In this document: positions 1-11,532 of the stretch, piece after piece | How positions within the stretch are numbered: position 1 is the first letter of the stretch | Layout: every line of letters starts with the position of its first letter | Source: Pelobates cultripes | Taxonomy: Eukaryota > Chordata > Amphibia > Anura > Pelobatidae | Reading direction: 5' to 3' | Assembly (NCBI GenBank): GCA_933207985.1 | Contig: OW240921.1 | Location: forward strand, 95,517,192 to 95,581,191 | DNA: 64,000 bases | The notes under the pieces: generated by a model | The model's database searches: none | What the model was told of the DNA's origin: nothing | The model's input: the letters and a program-made list of their open reading frames with translations, nothing else | Position numbers and translations under genes: made by a program

Positions 1-1020
1 ATTTTGTCACTTTTTTCATATTCTGTCTCAAAATCTTTTTATTCTGTCACCATACAGATCTCTTTATTCTGTCCCACATCTCTTTATTCTGTCCCAGATC
101 CTTCTGTCCAAGCAGAGAGAAGGAACGCGCCTTGTCGCTCTCTTTCTCAACCACAAGTAGTTCATGCCTTTCCTATCCTTCAGACTTTCTCCCTGGCTAC
201 TGAACAAGATGTGGCTGCGCTTCTCCTTTACTACTATATATTTTTTTCTTTTAGATTGCCAGTTCTCTAACAAACTAGTTTGTGGTTTTTTTTTTTTTTA
301 AATATATATTTTTTTTATCCCTGGACTTACCCTGACTGTTTTTTTTTGAGCCTGTAAACGTATGCCTTTGGTGGAGGATATACCACCTGAACCCAGAGGA
401 CTGAGCAAAACCCACTTTTGCTCCAGGTGTGAGTACCTCTCATACTTTTATCACCTTTTACCTATAACAGTGAGCACTATATATTTATTTCGTTTTTTAC
501 TCGTATACACCACGAGAGCACCTGCAAGCGAATAAGATCCTTAAGTGGGGATTGTAGCACCCTATGCGGTTTTCTGAGAGCTAGGTGGTGTCTCTATATA
601 CTGTGAATGTATTTCTTTATTTTGAATTCTTCCTCAGTACTAAATACATACTGCACCAGATTTGGTTTTATCTCACATATTCCCCTAAGCACTTACTGCT
701 GGATTAAAAGTACACACAAGATATCCCTAGACGGGGATTGTATATCCCAATCGCATGAAAATAGAGCTAATTTAAGCTCTACACACTGTAAGTGCCTAAC
801 TTTCCTTTAGTCATTTGTACTAGAAATACTACACTGTATTGTGTCAGATTCTTCATTTTGTTTTACATATTTATCTATGTCTGAGAATTCCCTAAAGGCG
901 CTACATCCTCCCTTCATCTCACACATTTTAAACTGGACTGGAACAGCGAGGCTTTGGATTGGGTTGCTTGAGCTGCATTATATATTCAACTGTACATGCT
1001 AAAAACCTGTCACCTATATA
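1..1020. other. AT-rich interspersed sequence, no gene seen
   Basis: No supported coding region. The stretch is AT-rich with T-runs and several short phrases that recur inside it (for example 'ggggattgta' near 547 and 735). It resembles an old dispersed repeat of unknown class. The reading frames here are short and show no domain. Confidence 0.4.
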
Positions 1021-1362
1021 TTTTAAACACAACTGTAGTGGCTGCCTTCTAGACATCCACCAGAGGCGCTTCCTGTGTTACGTGAGGTTGCAGCTCATAG
1101 GAAAGCATTGAATGCAATGCTTTCGTAAGAGAAGTATCTGGATTTGCTCGACGTGCATGCACATCAGTTACCAATGCTCCTCTGTGATTAACACTGGATT
1201 GGCCATCGGCTCAATAGCTGGATGAAGTCACAGGAGGCAGAGCAGCCAGCAGTGCAGAAGGAATCTAGGTGCTGGAGAAAAAGGTGGGGACCTAATATTA
1301 CTCTGTAAATAGAGCACTATAGCGTTAGGAATACAGGTTTAAGTCATGAGGGTTCCTTTAAG
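1021..1362. repeat. Degraded hairpin-MITE-like repeat
   Basis: It shares words with the TTA-flanked MITEs at 5.8 and 20.7 kb: 'cataggaaagcattg', a GC-richer middle with 'ctagacatccaccagaggcgc', a distal 'gcactatag' and a terminal 'ggttcctttaa'. The termini are eroded and no target duplication can be read. I infer an old member of the same family. Confidence 0.5.
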
Positions 1363-2034
1363 GAATGAGTAAATTGTTTGTTGTTATTTTTTACTTTATA
1401 CAAGACGATTCACCCACTTCAGAAGACAGAAGTATTCAGGGGATACATAGATGCAAACAAATACAAATAGGTTGCACCAAAAAAAAAAGAAACAAATTAC
1501 TGGATAAAAATAAGAGAACAAAAAGTAGATACTATAGAACATATAAAATAAAAAGTAAAAAAGCAAAAATAACAACAACTAATGAATAAAATAAAGTCCA
1601 GAAATTCTTCTAATGGCCGAAGTTATTTTGCAGTCTATTCCGTCCTCACTAGGCGTATATTTTGATAGAAGAGAGAGAAAGAATAATGATAATGTAGTAC
1701 TTAGTATACTGGGTAAATGACAGACAACAGAGTGCTTAAATGTCCACTTTATGAAGCTTAACCACAAGCTCCAGTAATATCAGCATGTAGTGGTATAATC
1801 CCCATTATTGGATATAGGTGTAGGAAGCGCTGGTCTTGTAGGCCCCAGTAGAACATCCAATGAGAGTAAAATCCGATAGTGCAATATTATAACTACAGGG
1901 CATATAAAGTGCCAAAGAATATGAAATGTACAGTCAAAAGTGTAGAGCTTTCTATTAAAACTCACATTTTCAGGTATAAGGTGGTATAATCCCCACCAAG
2001 AGATATAGTTGATACACTTGTCGTCCAGCGATTT

Positions 2035-2097
<63 letters not shown>

Positions 2098-2880
2098 AAA
2101 AAAAAAGGAGACGGAATATAGTGTTCTCTTCGTAATATTAGATATGAAGAACTGAAAATGCACTCACAATTTTTTGAGCAATGGATTTGCTCAGTATTTG
2201 CAACATGGGTATAACAATCCATATCAAGGATTTAAAGGTAGCAATCCAGTGAGATGTGCTTCAGGTAATGCCAGGAACAATGATAGAATAACATTTAAAA
2301 AAAAAAAACAATAAAGTCTAGCAAGTCCAAAACTAGAGGAACCTCAATGCTTTATTAATAAATAAAATAAATAAAAGAATCCAACAATGCATTTCACCAA
2401 TAATCTTTTTCAAGTAGCAACTGTTGTGGCCTAGAGGTGTCCCCAGTTTCAGAGTTTGCTGTCTGCTATTTTGTGCTAGAGGATCAATAGATGCCTGTCC
2501 TTCCTATTCTGATTGGTTTGTGCCTCTAATTCTCTCTCTTACATCTGTAAGTGGATGATGACCTTTTTACTGAAATTAAATATTCAAATCATAACTTTTT
2601 TCACCTTCAAGCACAAACCTGCAATTATCTTCATTGCTACCATTAACCCGCACTGAACAGGTTTGCTGCCCTGGAGAGATTACTCAATAACTTTATTACA
2701 GCTGACATTTAAATCAATTCCCAATTCACTTTATCAATACCAGTTGCCTTGAAAACAGATACATAGCCTTTCAAAATGAAAACGTATTTCTAATTTACAA
2801 ATGATACACACTCACAAGTGCCCAAGCAGTAATTTTATTGCAAACTCTATTGCAATTGAGTAGATTTTAAAACCAACATT
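1363..2880. other. Dispersed repeat sequence with TA microsatellite; no gene
   Basis: The phrase 'gtggtataatcccca' occurs twice (about 1790 and 1980), so the region carries an internal repeat. From 2380 the phrase 'aatgcatttcaccaataatc' looks like part of an interspersed repeat, but I cannot name its class. No domain-bearing reading frame is present. Confidence 0.35.
2037..2092. repeat. (TA)n microsatellite followed by poly(A)
   Basis: About 28 uninterrupted TA dinucleotides run directly into an A-run to 2105. Confidence 0.97.
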
Positions 2881-5640
2881 AGGTACTGCCGATTCGATAT
2901 TTAAAGGAAAAACTGAAATGTGTTGTATTCAAACTTCTTACACTGATATTTAGTCAAGCCACCTTTTGCTGTAATAACATCTTTAACGGATTACGTCAAG
3001 GACCATGACCACTTCAGTGATTTGAAATGAACGTAGTGTGTATGTGCAGCATTTTATTTGGAAACTGTAGAATATTACATACATATTTATTACAGAAACA
3101 CTGCACATACAGAGATTAACTCCTCTACTGCCAGAGGTGTAATCATAGGGGTGTCATCAGCCAATTCTTTTGTTGCACAGATAGACAGTCATTACCGGAG
3201 AGCAGTCAGCTGGCACTCTCAGCCAACGAATGTCAACCACCACGGCTAACATCTTCCGCAGCTCTGCAAAAGCTGGTAGTGTGTCATTGGGCCACCAGGG
3301 AGGGAGCCCTGGAGCCCGGCAGGGAGCCTAGTAAGGAGGAAAACCGTTGCTAAACATTTTGCCACATTACCAGGCCAGGGTACCGCAGGCATCATAACCA
3401 CTACATTGTGCTGTAGTGGTTATGATGCTTGGAGTAACCCTTTAAGTCTTTAGAGGCAAGTATCTTCTAGATTTGCACAGTAGCTAGGGGATAATATTCG
3501 CCCATTTTAGGCAGATTTGGGTTCAGTTTGGTTGAGAGGCTCCTGTGGACTGTAATTCTCAAATAGTGTCACAGATACTCTATAAGAATGAAAACAGGAC
3601 TGGGCCATAGTTCATAGGACACTCTAAGCACCATAACAACTTTAAATTAATCAAACAGCTTTAATGCTTTAATCAGTCCACTGCAGTGTCAATAGAGCTC
3701 TGTAGTGATTATGGTACGAGGAGTGCCCTGCCTCAAACACACAAACTGTAAGCAGCCAAACCATTTATTAATGGTCTGAATTCATATAAAATGCCACAGG
3801 CACCACTCCCCAACTACGCTCAGCCAGAATGACAGCCATGAGATCTGATGTGAGCTCTCCGTCACTTGGTTTACGCAGTCCTAACCAAGCATGCCCTGGC
3901 TGTAACTCACACAGACCCCCTACACACTTTGAAAAAAAAAAAAATGAAAAAAAAAAAAAGCTCAACTTTTTTAGTTTCTTTTATGGCACATGTGTGCATG
4001 TGTGTGTTTCATTTAGAAATTATTATCCCCAGCTCTGTAATTTACCACTAGAGCATGCAGAATACACTTGTATGTGGATAAAGTTTAATTAAAAGTGTAA
4101 TAACTTCTAAAGACAGTTTTTATGTCTTGTCTGGATGGCAGTATTAGGAAGAGCATGATGGGTAAGAAGAAATCTCTGCCAATCACCTCTGTCCAGGTGA
4201 TCATGCTAAAGTGGTAATTGTGCATTATCAATGTGGCTTACATATGGCAGCATCTAAAAGTCACGGAGAAACATGTTTTTTTTCAAACTGTGGAATGGCA
4301 CCCAGAGACTCGAGGCAACATAATACTTGCACTATGCAGTAAGGCTGGATAGAGAGCCTCGTTATGTAATAACAGGCCTGCCAGCTTTGGTAGGTCCCAA
4401 AAGCAGCACTGTCACTAGTCAGGTTTTGGTTTTTAAATGATTCTTTTTTTTGTCCTGCAGTTTCTCCTTGTTTTAGTTTTTATTTCTCTTAGTTTTCTAC
4501 TCACCCATAAGAAAAAGTAGAGACTCCTTTGCTGATAGGGAACATGATCTGTGCAAATCTGTTGGAGCTTAAAGGACAACTGTGACCTTAAAACTACTGC
4601 GTAATACAATAATCCTTTTATCAAGCACCGAAAGTAAAGAAGAGGTTGGGTTTTGTTTTTGTTTTTTTTTAGAGACTGTCGGTTCTGAAAACTGTCTGAC
4701 CCAAGGTGCATGTAAATGGCTGAAGGGTCCAATTATATACAAAAGGAGCGAATTAGGTATTCTCGCTTTTTTTAATTAAAATTTTTTTTTCTACAATATT
4801 AATTTCAAAATATTTACTTCCTTTCCAAATCTGATGAAAGGAATATCATATTAAAAAATGTTTTTAGAAGGTCCATTTCAGTTGCCAAGCTAAATTAGCC
4901 ACAATTAATCAGTAAAAATCAATCCCCCACAGAAACTGCAGTTATCCTGGACAGAAGACAAAATTGCAGCACCCAGATATTGCAACCTAACACAAGGAAG
5001 AAAGGATAATAAATATAAATAAAAGGTAAATGACAGGGAGTCAAAACTTCAAGACATAAATGACGTAAGGACACGAAGAAGAAAAAAAAAAAAAAGCTAA
5101 TAGGTGATATCTGTGACACAATTAGCATCATGGACAAGATAACATGCCTGGGGGCATCATTCCAGCACATGCACACCAAGAAACCAGGCTCCTCGGTTGA
5201 GTAACCAATCAGGACTGGCCAAATCCAGCTCACAAGCAAAAACTCAGACTTCATTTCTCCTCACTCTGAAACATACAGGCCTTGATTTACAAACCTACAG
5301 CAAAAAAACTCTGACTGAACCTTGGAAGATTGTCTACCTCATTTACTCTCTTTGTCACCATATAACCATTTTTACTACACCAATGTTACCATTTATACTT
5401 CTTGTTTACCACTGTAATTTTCTGTACATGCAGTTTTTCAATGTTATTTTCAGTGAATGTACTCCACCAATATTTTATGTACATATAGTCATTAATATTT
5501 GGGGTGATAGAATTTGGTTGGTAAACTTTTCAATTGTAAACAGCAAATATTTGCTCTACCCAATCCTTGTCTCTCCATCCTTTGACTTCCTAGTTGTAAA
5601 TACCTTCATATAACAATGCTTTCTCTCCATCCCTGTTTCT
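2881..5640. other. Repeat-derived and unclassified non-coding sequence
   Basis: Pieces of the hairpin MITE family lie at about 3270-3450 (a 'cataaccactacattgtg' / 'gtagtggttatgatg' hairpin, then 'ccctttaa') and 3615-3735 ('ggacactctaagcaccata'). An A-rich run is at 3930-3960. Several 60-110 codon frames exist, none with a recognisable domain and none with neighbouring splice signals that I trust. Confidence 0.4.
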
Positions 5641-6480
5641 TAGGCCTTGATTCACGAACCCAGGTCACAAGCACAAAATCAGACTCTTCGTTTTCTCTAA
5701 GCTCTACCTACCCGCACAGTTCCTTCTAAATTTATAGCATTCTCATCCAGCTGAGATCTTACTCAATTACCCCCTCATTCCCTTTACACATTATAGGGAC
5801 ACTATAGTCACCCAGACCACTTCAGCTCAATGAAGTGGTCTGGGTGCCAGATCCCTGTTTACATAGAAGGGTTCATCCAACCTCTAGTGATTGTCTTCCT
5901 GACAGCCACTAGAGGCACACCTGCGACGCTGGATGCGAAATTCGCGTCCAACGTGCAGAATGTCCATAGGAAAGCATTGAGAAATGCTTTCCTATGGACT
6001 GTTTGAATGCGTGCGCGGCACTTGCCGACGCTAAGGGGAGGAGATGTCACCAGCGCCGAGGGAGCCCGGCACTGGATAAAGGTATGCTGCTGAAGGGGTT
6101 TTAATCACTTCAGCGCCAAGGGAGGGGGACCCTGAGGGTGGGGGCACCCTTAGGGCACAACAGTGTCAGGAAAACGAGTTTGTTTTCCTGACACTATAGT
6201 GATCCTTTAACAGTAGCTACAACTTTCCTTTCATTTTCTCTGGTCATCACTTCCAAATTCCCCCAGCTACCTCTTGTATCAAATCGCCATTATAGCCTTA
6301 AGTTTGTAAGCTCACAGGCTAACCAACTAGACACTTTGTATCGAAGAGCTTCCATGGGTAGATCTCAGCTCTTAACTTTCAAATTGGCATGTGTAGATTG
6401 TACTGTTTATTTTCAGTAATAGTACAGTGCTGCGGAATATGTTGGTGTTTTATAAATGCCAGTGATAAATAAATACCTTA
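5641..6480 (+). mobile_element. L2-type LINE 3' end (plus strand), interrupted by a MITE
   Basis: The right end reads 'gctgcggaatatgttggtg..tataaatgccagtgataaataaata', the usual shape of an L2/CR1-group 3' terminus ending in short tandem repeats. 'taagtttgtaagctcacagg' just upstream fits the L2 3' UTR. The MITE at 5794-6206 sits inside it. Only the 3' part remains and no reverse transcriptase frame is left. Confidence 0.6.
5794..6206. mobile_element. Hairpin-rich MITE with 3-bp TTA target duplication (PIF/Harbinger-like)
   Basis: TTA precedes it (5791-5793) and follows it (6207-6209). The termini are inverted: left TAGGGACACTATAG, right CTATAGTGATCCT. Inside is a series of short palindromes: 'cagaccacttcagct' with 'aatgaagtggtctg', 'ccataggaaagcatt' with 'aatgctttcctatgg', and 'caggaaaacgag' with 'ttgttttcctg'. 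There is no coding capacity. The 3-bp TWA-type duplication suggests Harbinger mobilisation, which is inference. Confidence 0.7.
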
Positions 6481-7220
6481 AATGCTGTTTTAGGAATAGG
6501 TGTACAATGCCCATTGAGTGCACAATAAGTGCTTCACCCTTCTAACAGATATACTTACCATAATTCACTATCATCCAAGGAAGAGACTAAAATCGATGCT
6601 ACTTAAAAAGGACACTAAACACCATAACCACAACATTGTATGCATGAATTCCACACATTGTTCGACAGAATGCCCACTACAGTTTATTATCCAACTTTGT
6701 AAGACAATGATAGACTACGAACACCGAATTTCAATATCTAGGTCAATACAGAATAATGTGAAAAAATTTCTAACACATCTACACACACAGCTTGGATAAT
6801 TTAGCATGTACTTTGCAATTGTGTTCTCACTTCACTATTTAATTAATAATATATATACCCCCCCCCCAAAATCAGAATGCATACTATAACAACTCCAAAA
6901 GTCTATTTGGCTAATAAATCCTTTATTGAAACAAATTAAAACATACAACATACCAAATCCAAATGGGGGTATGGGTGGCTTGTGCTCTGCCCTATTAAGC
7001 TTATGAAATTGTGGTAATTACTTTTGTATTAAAAGCATTTTTGTCTTGTTTATTTTGTCTACAGATTTGGTATGTTGTATGTTTTCATTTGTTCCAATAA
7101 AGGATTTATTAGTCAAATAGACTTTTGCAGTTGTTATAGTATTCATTCTGATTTTTTTTTTGTATATATGATTATTGGGGGCCCTTGAGGGAGTGTGTAT
7201 GAGGTTTGCACCTAGTTGCA
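6481..7220. other. AT-rich non-coding sequence, with two mirror-like related segments
   Basis: 6880-6960 and 7060-7140 are inverted near-copies: 'aaagtctatttggctaataaatcctt' on one strand reappears as its reverse complement near 7085-7125. A short poly(C) run is at 6861. Nothing coding is supported. Confidence 0.4.
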
Positions 7221-7223
7221 TAA

Positions 7224-7375
7224 TTTATTATTATTGGCATTTATTTAGTGCCAACAGATTCTGTAGCGCTTTACAATATTAGAAGAGGGGGTGATCTAAC
7301 TATAAATAGTTATTTATTACAATTAAAACTTACAGGAACAGTAGGTTAAAGAGGACCCTGCTCAAATTTATAGCA
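7224..7375 (-). mobile_element. L2-type LINE 3' terminus fragment (minus strand)
   Basis: It starts with TTA repeats and 'ggcatttatttagtgcc', then 'aacagattctgtagcgcttt'. This is the reverse complement of an L2 3' end and matches the better preserved copy at 18.77 kb. It ends near 'ggaccctgctcaaa'. Confidence 0.7.
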
Positions 7376-7880
7376 GATCATTGTTTACTCTCCATGCGTT
7401 TTTGTAGTCATTAGACTAAATAAACCATCAACTCACTTATCTTCAGGTCTTGGATATTTTAGCCTGTATTTTGCAACTTACTGAATAAACCCCAAACCTG
7501 TTTTTTGTTGTGGTTGTTTTCTTTAATTTACAATGCTCTATGTGGCATTACTATTTGCCCCCTTCCCCTTTAACATTTGAAAGAAACAGATATACTCACC
7601 TGACATCCAGCGCTTGGCGAAGCACCAGGCGCTGATCTTCCACACCCCATTCTGACATCATCCAGACACTTAGTCCAATCACAGATTTCTCATAGAGAAG
7701 CCTGTGAATGGACCGTTTCCGCATGTGTGCAATATAAGTTGGGGAGGGGACTATTTTAATTTGCTGCTGTGGGGCATGAAAGAGAAACATCTGTACCTTG
7801 TAATTCACAGTTCAGACATCTAAACATTCTAGACAACCCAAATTCCTTTGAATGTGTCTACCTGTATACTGTAATTAACT
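7376..7880. other. Unclassified non-coding sequence
   Basis: 'actcacctgacatccagcgc' at about 7595 resembles the internal part of frog-type hairpin MITEs, but no termini are visible. No gene is supported. Confidence 0.3.
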
Positions 7881-8004
7881 GTATAACTCAGGGGTAGTCA
7901 AAAACACCCAGAGGGCCAAGGCCAGCAGAAGCAAAGATTTGGTACTTAGTTCCAGCAGAGGGAGGGAAGTGCATGGAAGGCTCTATGAACCTCCCACGAA
8001 CAGG

Positions 8005-8206
8005 CAGTGGTGGTATGTTCATTTTAGCCTGTAGCTCCTCCGGCTTCAAGCTGACTCTCCTGTCCTCCTGTGGGCACAGCAATGTTTCAGAGCGTTGCCT
8101 TGGTATCCTGCGGCAACGCTCTGAAACATTGCTGTGCCCGCAGGAGGACAGGAGAGTCAGCTTGCAGCCGGAGGAGCAACAGGCTAAAATGAACATGCCA
8201 CCACTG
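8005..8206. repeat. Long inverted repeat (arms of about 95 bp)
   Basis: The left arm 8005-8100 and right arm 8112-8206 are near-perfect reverse complements around a loop of about 11 nt. Each arm holds 'gcaatgtttcagagcgttgc' or its complement. It could extrude as a cruciform or be transcribed into a hairpin RNA. Confidence 0.93.
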
Positions 8207-8299
8207 GACCACCAGGGCTTGCAGCATTGTCCCCCCTCCTTGGTAAAAGGTAACAAGAAGGGACGGGCAGACATTAATATAGATTTTCACATCTCACCC

Positions 8300-8490
8300 A
8301 CCTACACCCAGCATGCACACTTCACACACAAACATACACACTACACCACTCACACACACTGCCCCCTTACACACACACACACACACACACAGCATCCCTC
8401 ACAAACTACACAGTACCCTTCAGACACTTACAGCATCCCTCACACAAACACACAGTACACCTTTCACACACAAACATACACAGCACCCTA
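8300..8490. repeat. CA-rich satellite inside the hAT MITE
   Basis: Irregular 'cacacaaacatacac' units and a pure (AC)n stretch at about 8371-8391. Confidence 0.85.
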
Positions 8491-8639
8491 CATATTTAAA
8501 AAACAAAAACACTCCTTTCTAAAAAAAAATTAAAAAAAATTGTTACTACTACTGGTGGGCGGTAAGGAGATTTAACTATCAGCAAATATACAAAAGTGGG
8601 CGGCAGGTATAAATAGGTTGAGTACCCCTTGTATAACTA

Positions 8640-9127
8640 TTAAATGAAACACATTTTAATGCAGTCAGTCCCCAGTCCACATAGCCATCCACTACAGTAA
8701 CAGGAAAAGAAACTTTCCCAGCAGTAAATCGATCGACATATTACTTACATACAAGAAAATCTAAACTCCTAATTTTAGACCAAAATAGCAAAACCAGAAA
8801 AGTTATCCAAAGCAGCTAAGTCTTCTGTTTGGCCACTATTGCCTAAAACTTGAAATTCACTTTGAATTGATGATGTTTTCCATTTAGTGACTAGCCCTAT
8901 TATTCTGTGCTTTGGTTTTTTTGGGGGGGAATTTGCAATTCAGATTTTTTTTATTTTTTTTTTGCTACAATACAATGTTTGGTAAATAAATCTCCCTGTG
9001 TTAGTATTTATCATCCCAGTCCAAATGAAAAGCAAAACCGAGTACCCAAAAATAAACAAAAAAAAATCTACAATAAGACATAGGCTAGGGACTGTGATGG
9101 CTACAAAAAGCAATCTGCTGTAGTGAA
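8640..9127. other. AT-rich non-coding sequence
   Basis: No repeat family or gene recognised. T-runs are present near 8945-8962. Confidence 0.3.
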
Positions 9128-9423
9128 CTATATATCCCATGATGCACCACCAGCTATAATAGCACTCCAGCAGTGGAGGACTATATATCCCATGATGCTC
9201 CACCAGATAGGCTAGCACTCCTGCTGTGGAGGACTATATATCCCATGATGCTCCACCAGCTAGGACAGCACTCCAGCAGTGGAGGACTATATATCCCATG
9301 ATGCTACACCAGATAGGAGAGCACTCCAGCAGTGGAGGACTATATATCCCATGATGCTACACCAGATAGGAGAGCACTCCAGCAGTGGAGGACTATATAT
9401 CCCATGATGCTCCCCCAGCTATG
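9128..9423. repeat. 53-bp minisatellite, six units
   Basis: The phrase 'ctatatatcccatgatgc' recurs at 9128, 9181, 9234, 9287, 9340 and 9393, exactly 53 bp apart. Units end with 'cactccagcagtggagga'. Confidence 0.97.
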
Positions 9424-9621
9424 ACCATGAAGCTAGCGGCTGGCTAGGCTGGCTGAGCATGATGAGTCATGTAGTCCATTGCTGCAGGCAGAGCACAGTC
9501 TGGCAGTGGCTGTATGAGGGAGGGAGGTGGTGAGCTGGCAGGCCCTGTGACTGCTCTGAGCTCAGGGAGCCGGCTATGTGCTGCCCTGCCTGCCCCCCTC
9601 CCCAATACCCTCAGTAACAAT

Positions 9622-9690
9622 CACTTACCATGGATGTCCCGGTCCGCCAGTTTGCACTGCCCTCCATGGCAACACGGCGACCAAATACTG
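9622..9690 (-). other. Possible first exon of an unidentified gene (minus strand)
   Basis: On the minus strand an ATG near 9667 opens a 13-codon frame (start MEGSANWRTG) that runs into ATG|GTAAGTGAT, a consensus 5' splice donor at about 9620-9628. The surrounding 9.45-9.75 kb is much GC-richer than the flanks. I recognise no protein and see no second exon. It may be chance, or part of a promoter-proximal exon whose gene continues to the left. Confidence 0.2.
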
Positions 9691-9716
9691 ACCATAAAGC
9701 TGGGGAGAGGGCCCTC

Positions 9717-10378
9717 ACCGCACCTCCAACTGAGCTCAGCGCTCACACTGACACCTAGCGACAGCATGCTGGCATGACAACCACTGCAGCTCCAACTGAG
9801 CTCAGCGCTCACACTGACACCTAGCGACAGCATGCTGGCATGACAACCACCGCACCTCCAACTGAGCTCAGCGCTCACACTGACACCTAGCGACAGCATG
9901 CTGGCACTACAACCACAGCAGCTCCAACTGAGCTCAGCGCTCACACTGACACCTAGCGACAGCATGCTGGCATGACAACCACCGCACCTCCAACTGAGCT
10001 CAGCGCTCACACTGACACCTAGCGACAGCATGCTGGCACGACAACCACAGCACCTCCAACTGAGCTCAGCGCTCACACTGACACCTAGCGACAGCATGCT
10101 GGCACGACAACCACAGCAGCTCCAACTGAGCTCAGCGCTCACACTGACACCTAGCGACAGCATGCTGGCACTACAACCACAGCACCTCCAACTGAGCTCA
10201 GCGCTCACACTGACACCTAGCGACAGCATGCCGGCACGACAACCACAGCACCTCCAACTGAGCTCAGCGCTCACACTGACACCTAGCGACAGCACGCTGG
10301 CACTACAACCACAGCAGCTCCAACTGAGCTCAGCGCTCACACTGACACCTAGCGACAGCACGCTGGCACGACAACCAC
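9717..10378. repeat. 66-bp GC-rich minisatellite, about ten units, ending in an assembly gap
   Basis: 'agcgacagcatgctgg' recurs every 66 bp (9757, 9823 and so on) with 'ctccaactgagctcagcgct' in each unit. Because 66 is a multiple of three, both strands stay open over the whole array (22-residue repeats such as MLSLGVSVSAELSW on the minus strand). I do not treat these as genes. The array is cut by the N run, so its true length is unknown. Confidence 0.96.
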
Positions 10379-10478
10379 NNNNNNNNNNNNNNNNNNNNNN
10401 NNNNNNNNNNNNNNNNNNNNNNNNNNNNNNNNNNNNNNNNNNNNNNNNNNNNNNNNNNNNNNNNNNNNNNNNNNNNNN
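10379..10478. other. Assembly gap of exactly 100 N
   Basis: A run of 100 N, the conventional length for a gap of unknown size. It lies between two tandem-repeat tracts. Confidence 1.
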
Positions 10479-10720
10479 AGGGGGAAGAAAGAAACAGGGA
10501 GGGGAGGGGGGAAGAAAGAAACTGACAGGGGAGGGGGGAGAAAGAAACTAACAGGGAGGTGGGGGGGAAAGAAACTAACGGGGGGAGACATTGACAGGGA
10601 GGGGAATTGACGGGGAGAGAGAAATTGACAGGGAGGGGGGAGTGACAGGGGAGGGAGGGGGAATGAGAGTAACAAGGGAGGAGGGGAGAAGAGAGTGACA
10701 AGGGAGGGGGGAGAGATTGA
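10479..10720. repeat. GA-rich (polypurine) tract
   Basis: Units such as 'gggaagaaagaaac' and 'tgacaggga' on the plus strand. It is the complement in style of the CT-rich tract at 56.65-58.1 kb and opens an inverted copy of the satellite-bearing repeat described for 38.5-39.75 kb. Confidence 0.85.
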
Positions 10721-11040
10721 CATCCATCACACACACACACACAATCACACACAATGCACCCCTTACACACAAAGACAATGAACCCCTTGCACACAGAAAA
10801 ACACACAATGCATTACACACACACACGCAATGCAACCCTTACACACAATGCATCCCTTGCACACAAAGAAACACACAATGCATTCCTTACACACACTCAA
10901 TGCACCCCTTACAGACTCACACACTTCATCCCTTACATACACAGAAACACACCTTGCAGCCCTTACACATACAAACACAGATTCACAAAATGCATTCCTT
11001 ACACACAAATCAGGACATTCCCTACACACTCCATCCCCTG
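10721..11040. repeat. CA-rich satellite, 'ttacacacaatgcatccc' units
   Basis: Irregular units built on 'cccttacacacaatgca'. This is the reverse complement of the 'taagggatgcattgtgtgt' units at 39.1-39.5 kb and 56.2-56.6 kb. Long open frames here come from the repeat. Confidence 0.9.
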
Positions 11041-11330
11041 TGAACAAACTCATTGGTGGAAAATGAAGGTGGACCCTGGGACTCAGACCTTGAGCTGTGT
11101 AAAGGGCCCCCAAAAAATGGAGCTGCTTCTCGTTCTCCCAGAACATTGATTTGTGTGACCACAGTTACAAACAGCCTCCAGAGATCCTGTTATACACCAG
11201 ACCAGTGGAGCCAGACTGCAACTAGAGCCCATCATCATCCTCATCTGCTTGTAAGTAGGTAATCTAGTATATTATTCGTGGCACTAATCTCTAATTTACC
11301 TCACATTAAAGAAACACTATAGTCCCCAGA
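11041..11330 (-). repeat. Dispersed repeat, inverted homologue of 38.53-38.87 kb
   Basis: The sequence around 'aaacagcctccagagatcc' and 'cagaccagtggagcc' is the reverse complement of 38590-38870, down to 'ttagagattagtg'. With the satellite and GA-rich tract to its left it forms a shorter inverted member of the same composite repeat. Confidence 0.8.
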
Positions 11331-11532
11331 ACCACTACAGCTTAATGTAGTGGTCCTGGTGTCTATAGCCTGTCCCTGCAGGCCTTTTAATGTAAACACA
11401 GCGGCACTGCAGCACTAGCGTTAGTTAACATGGCAGGTCATATGGGTGGGGCATTGCGATGTCACGGGGGGGAGGAGGGGGGCGTCAAACTTTACTTTTG
11501 CCTAGGGCGGCAAAAATCCTTGCACCGGCCCT
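11309..11532. mobile_element. MITE end (TTA|AAGAAACACTATAG) and a hAT-type terminus
   Basis: At 11309 'aaagaaacactatagtcc' follows TTA, like the left end of the 5.8-kb MITE, and the hairpin 'accactacagctta' / 'atgtagtggt' follows it. At 11522-11532 'caccggccctg' is the outward right end of a hAT-type element (reverse complement CAGGGCCGGTG). The matching left ends are not resolvable, probably because of the gap. Confidence 0.5.

Larger units (their letters stand above)
7889..8630. mobile_element. Non-autonomous hAT element with 8-bp target duplication
   Basis: GTATAACT flanks both ends (7881-7888 and 8631-8638). The left end is CAGGGGTAGTC and the right end reads AGTACCCCTT, so the termini are inverted apart from the last base and are typical of hAT elements. 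Inside is a long hairpin (8005-8206) and then CA-rich satellite sequence (8300-8490). No transposase frame is present. Reading frames over the hairpin and CA tract are by-products of the repeats. Confidence 0.88.

Noticed and set aside
64..273. Short frames at the left edge as a gene
   Set aside because: Both strands are open over the same low-complexity sequence. No domain, splice context or coding bias is seen.
9621..10551. 246- and 173-codon frames over the 66-bp minisatellite and gap
   Set aside because: They are open only because the unit length is a multiple of three. One crosses the N run.
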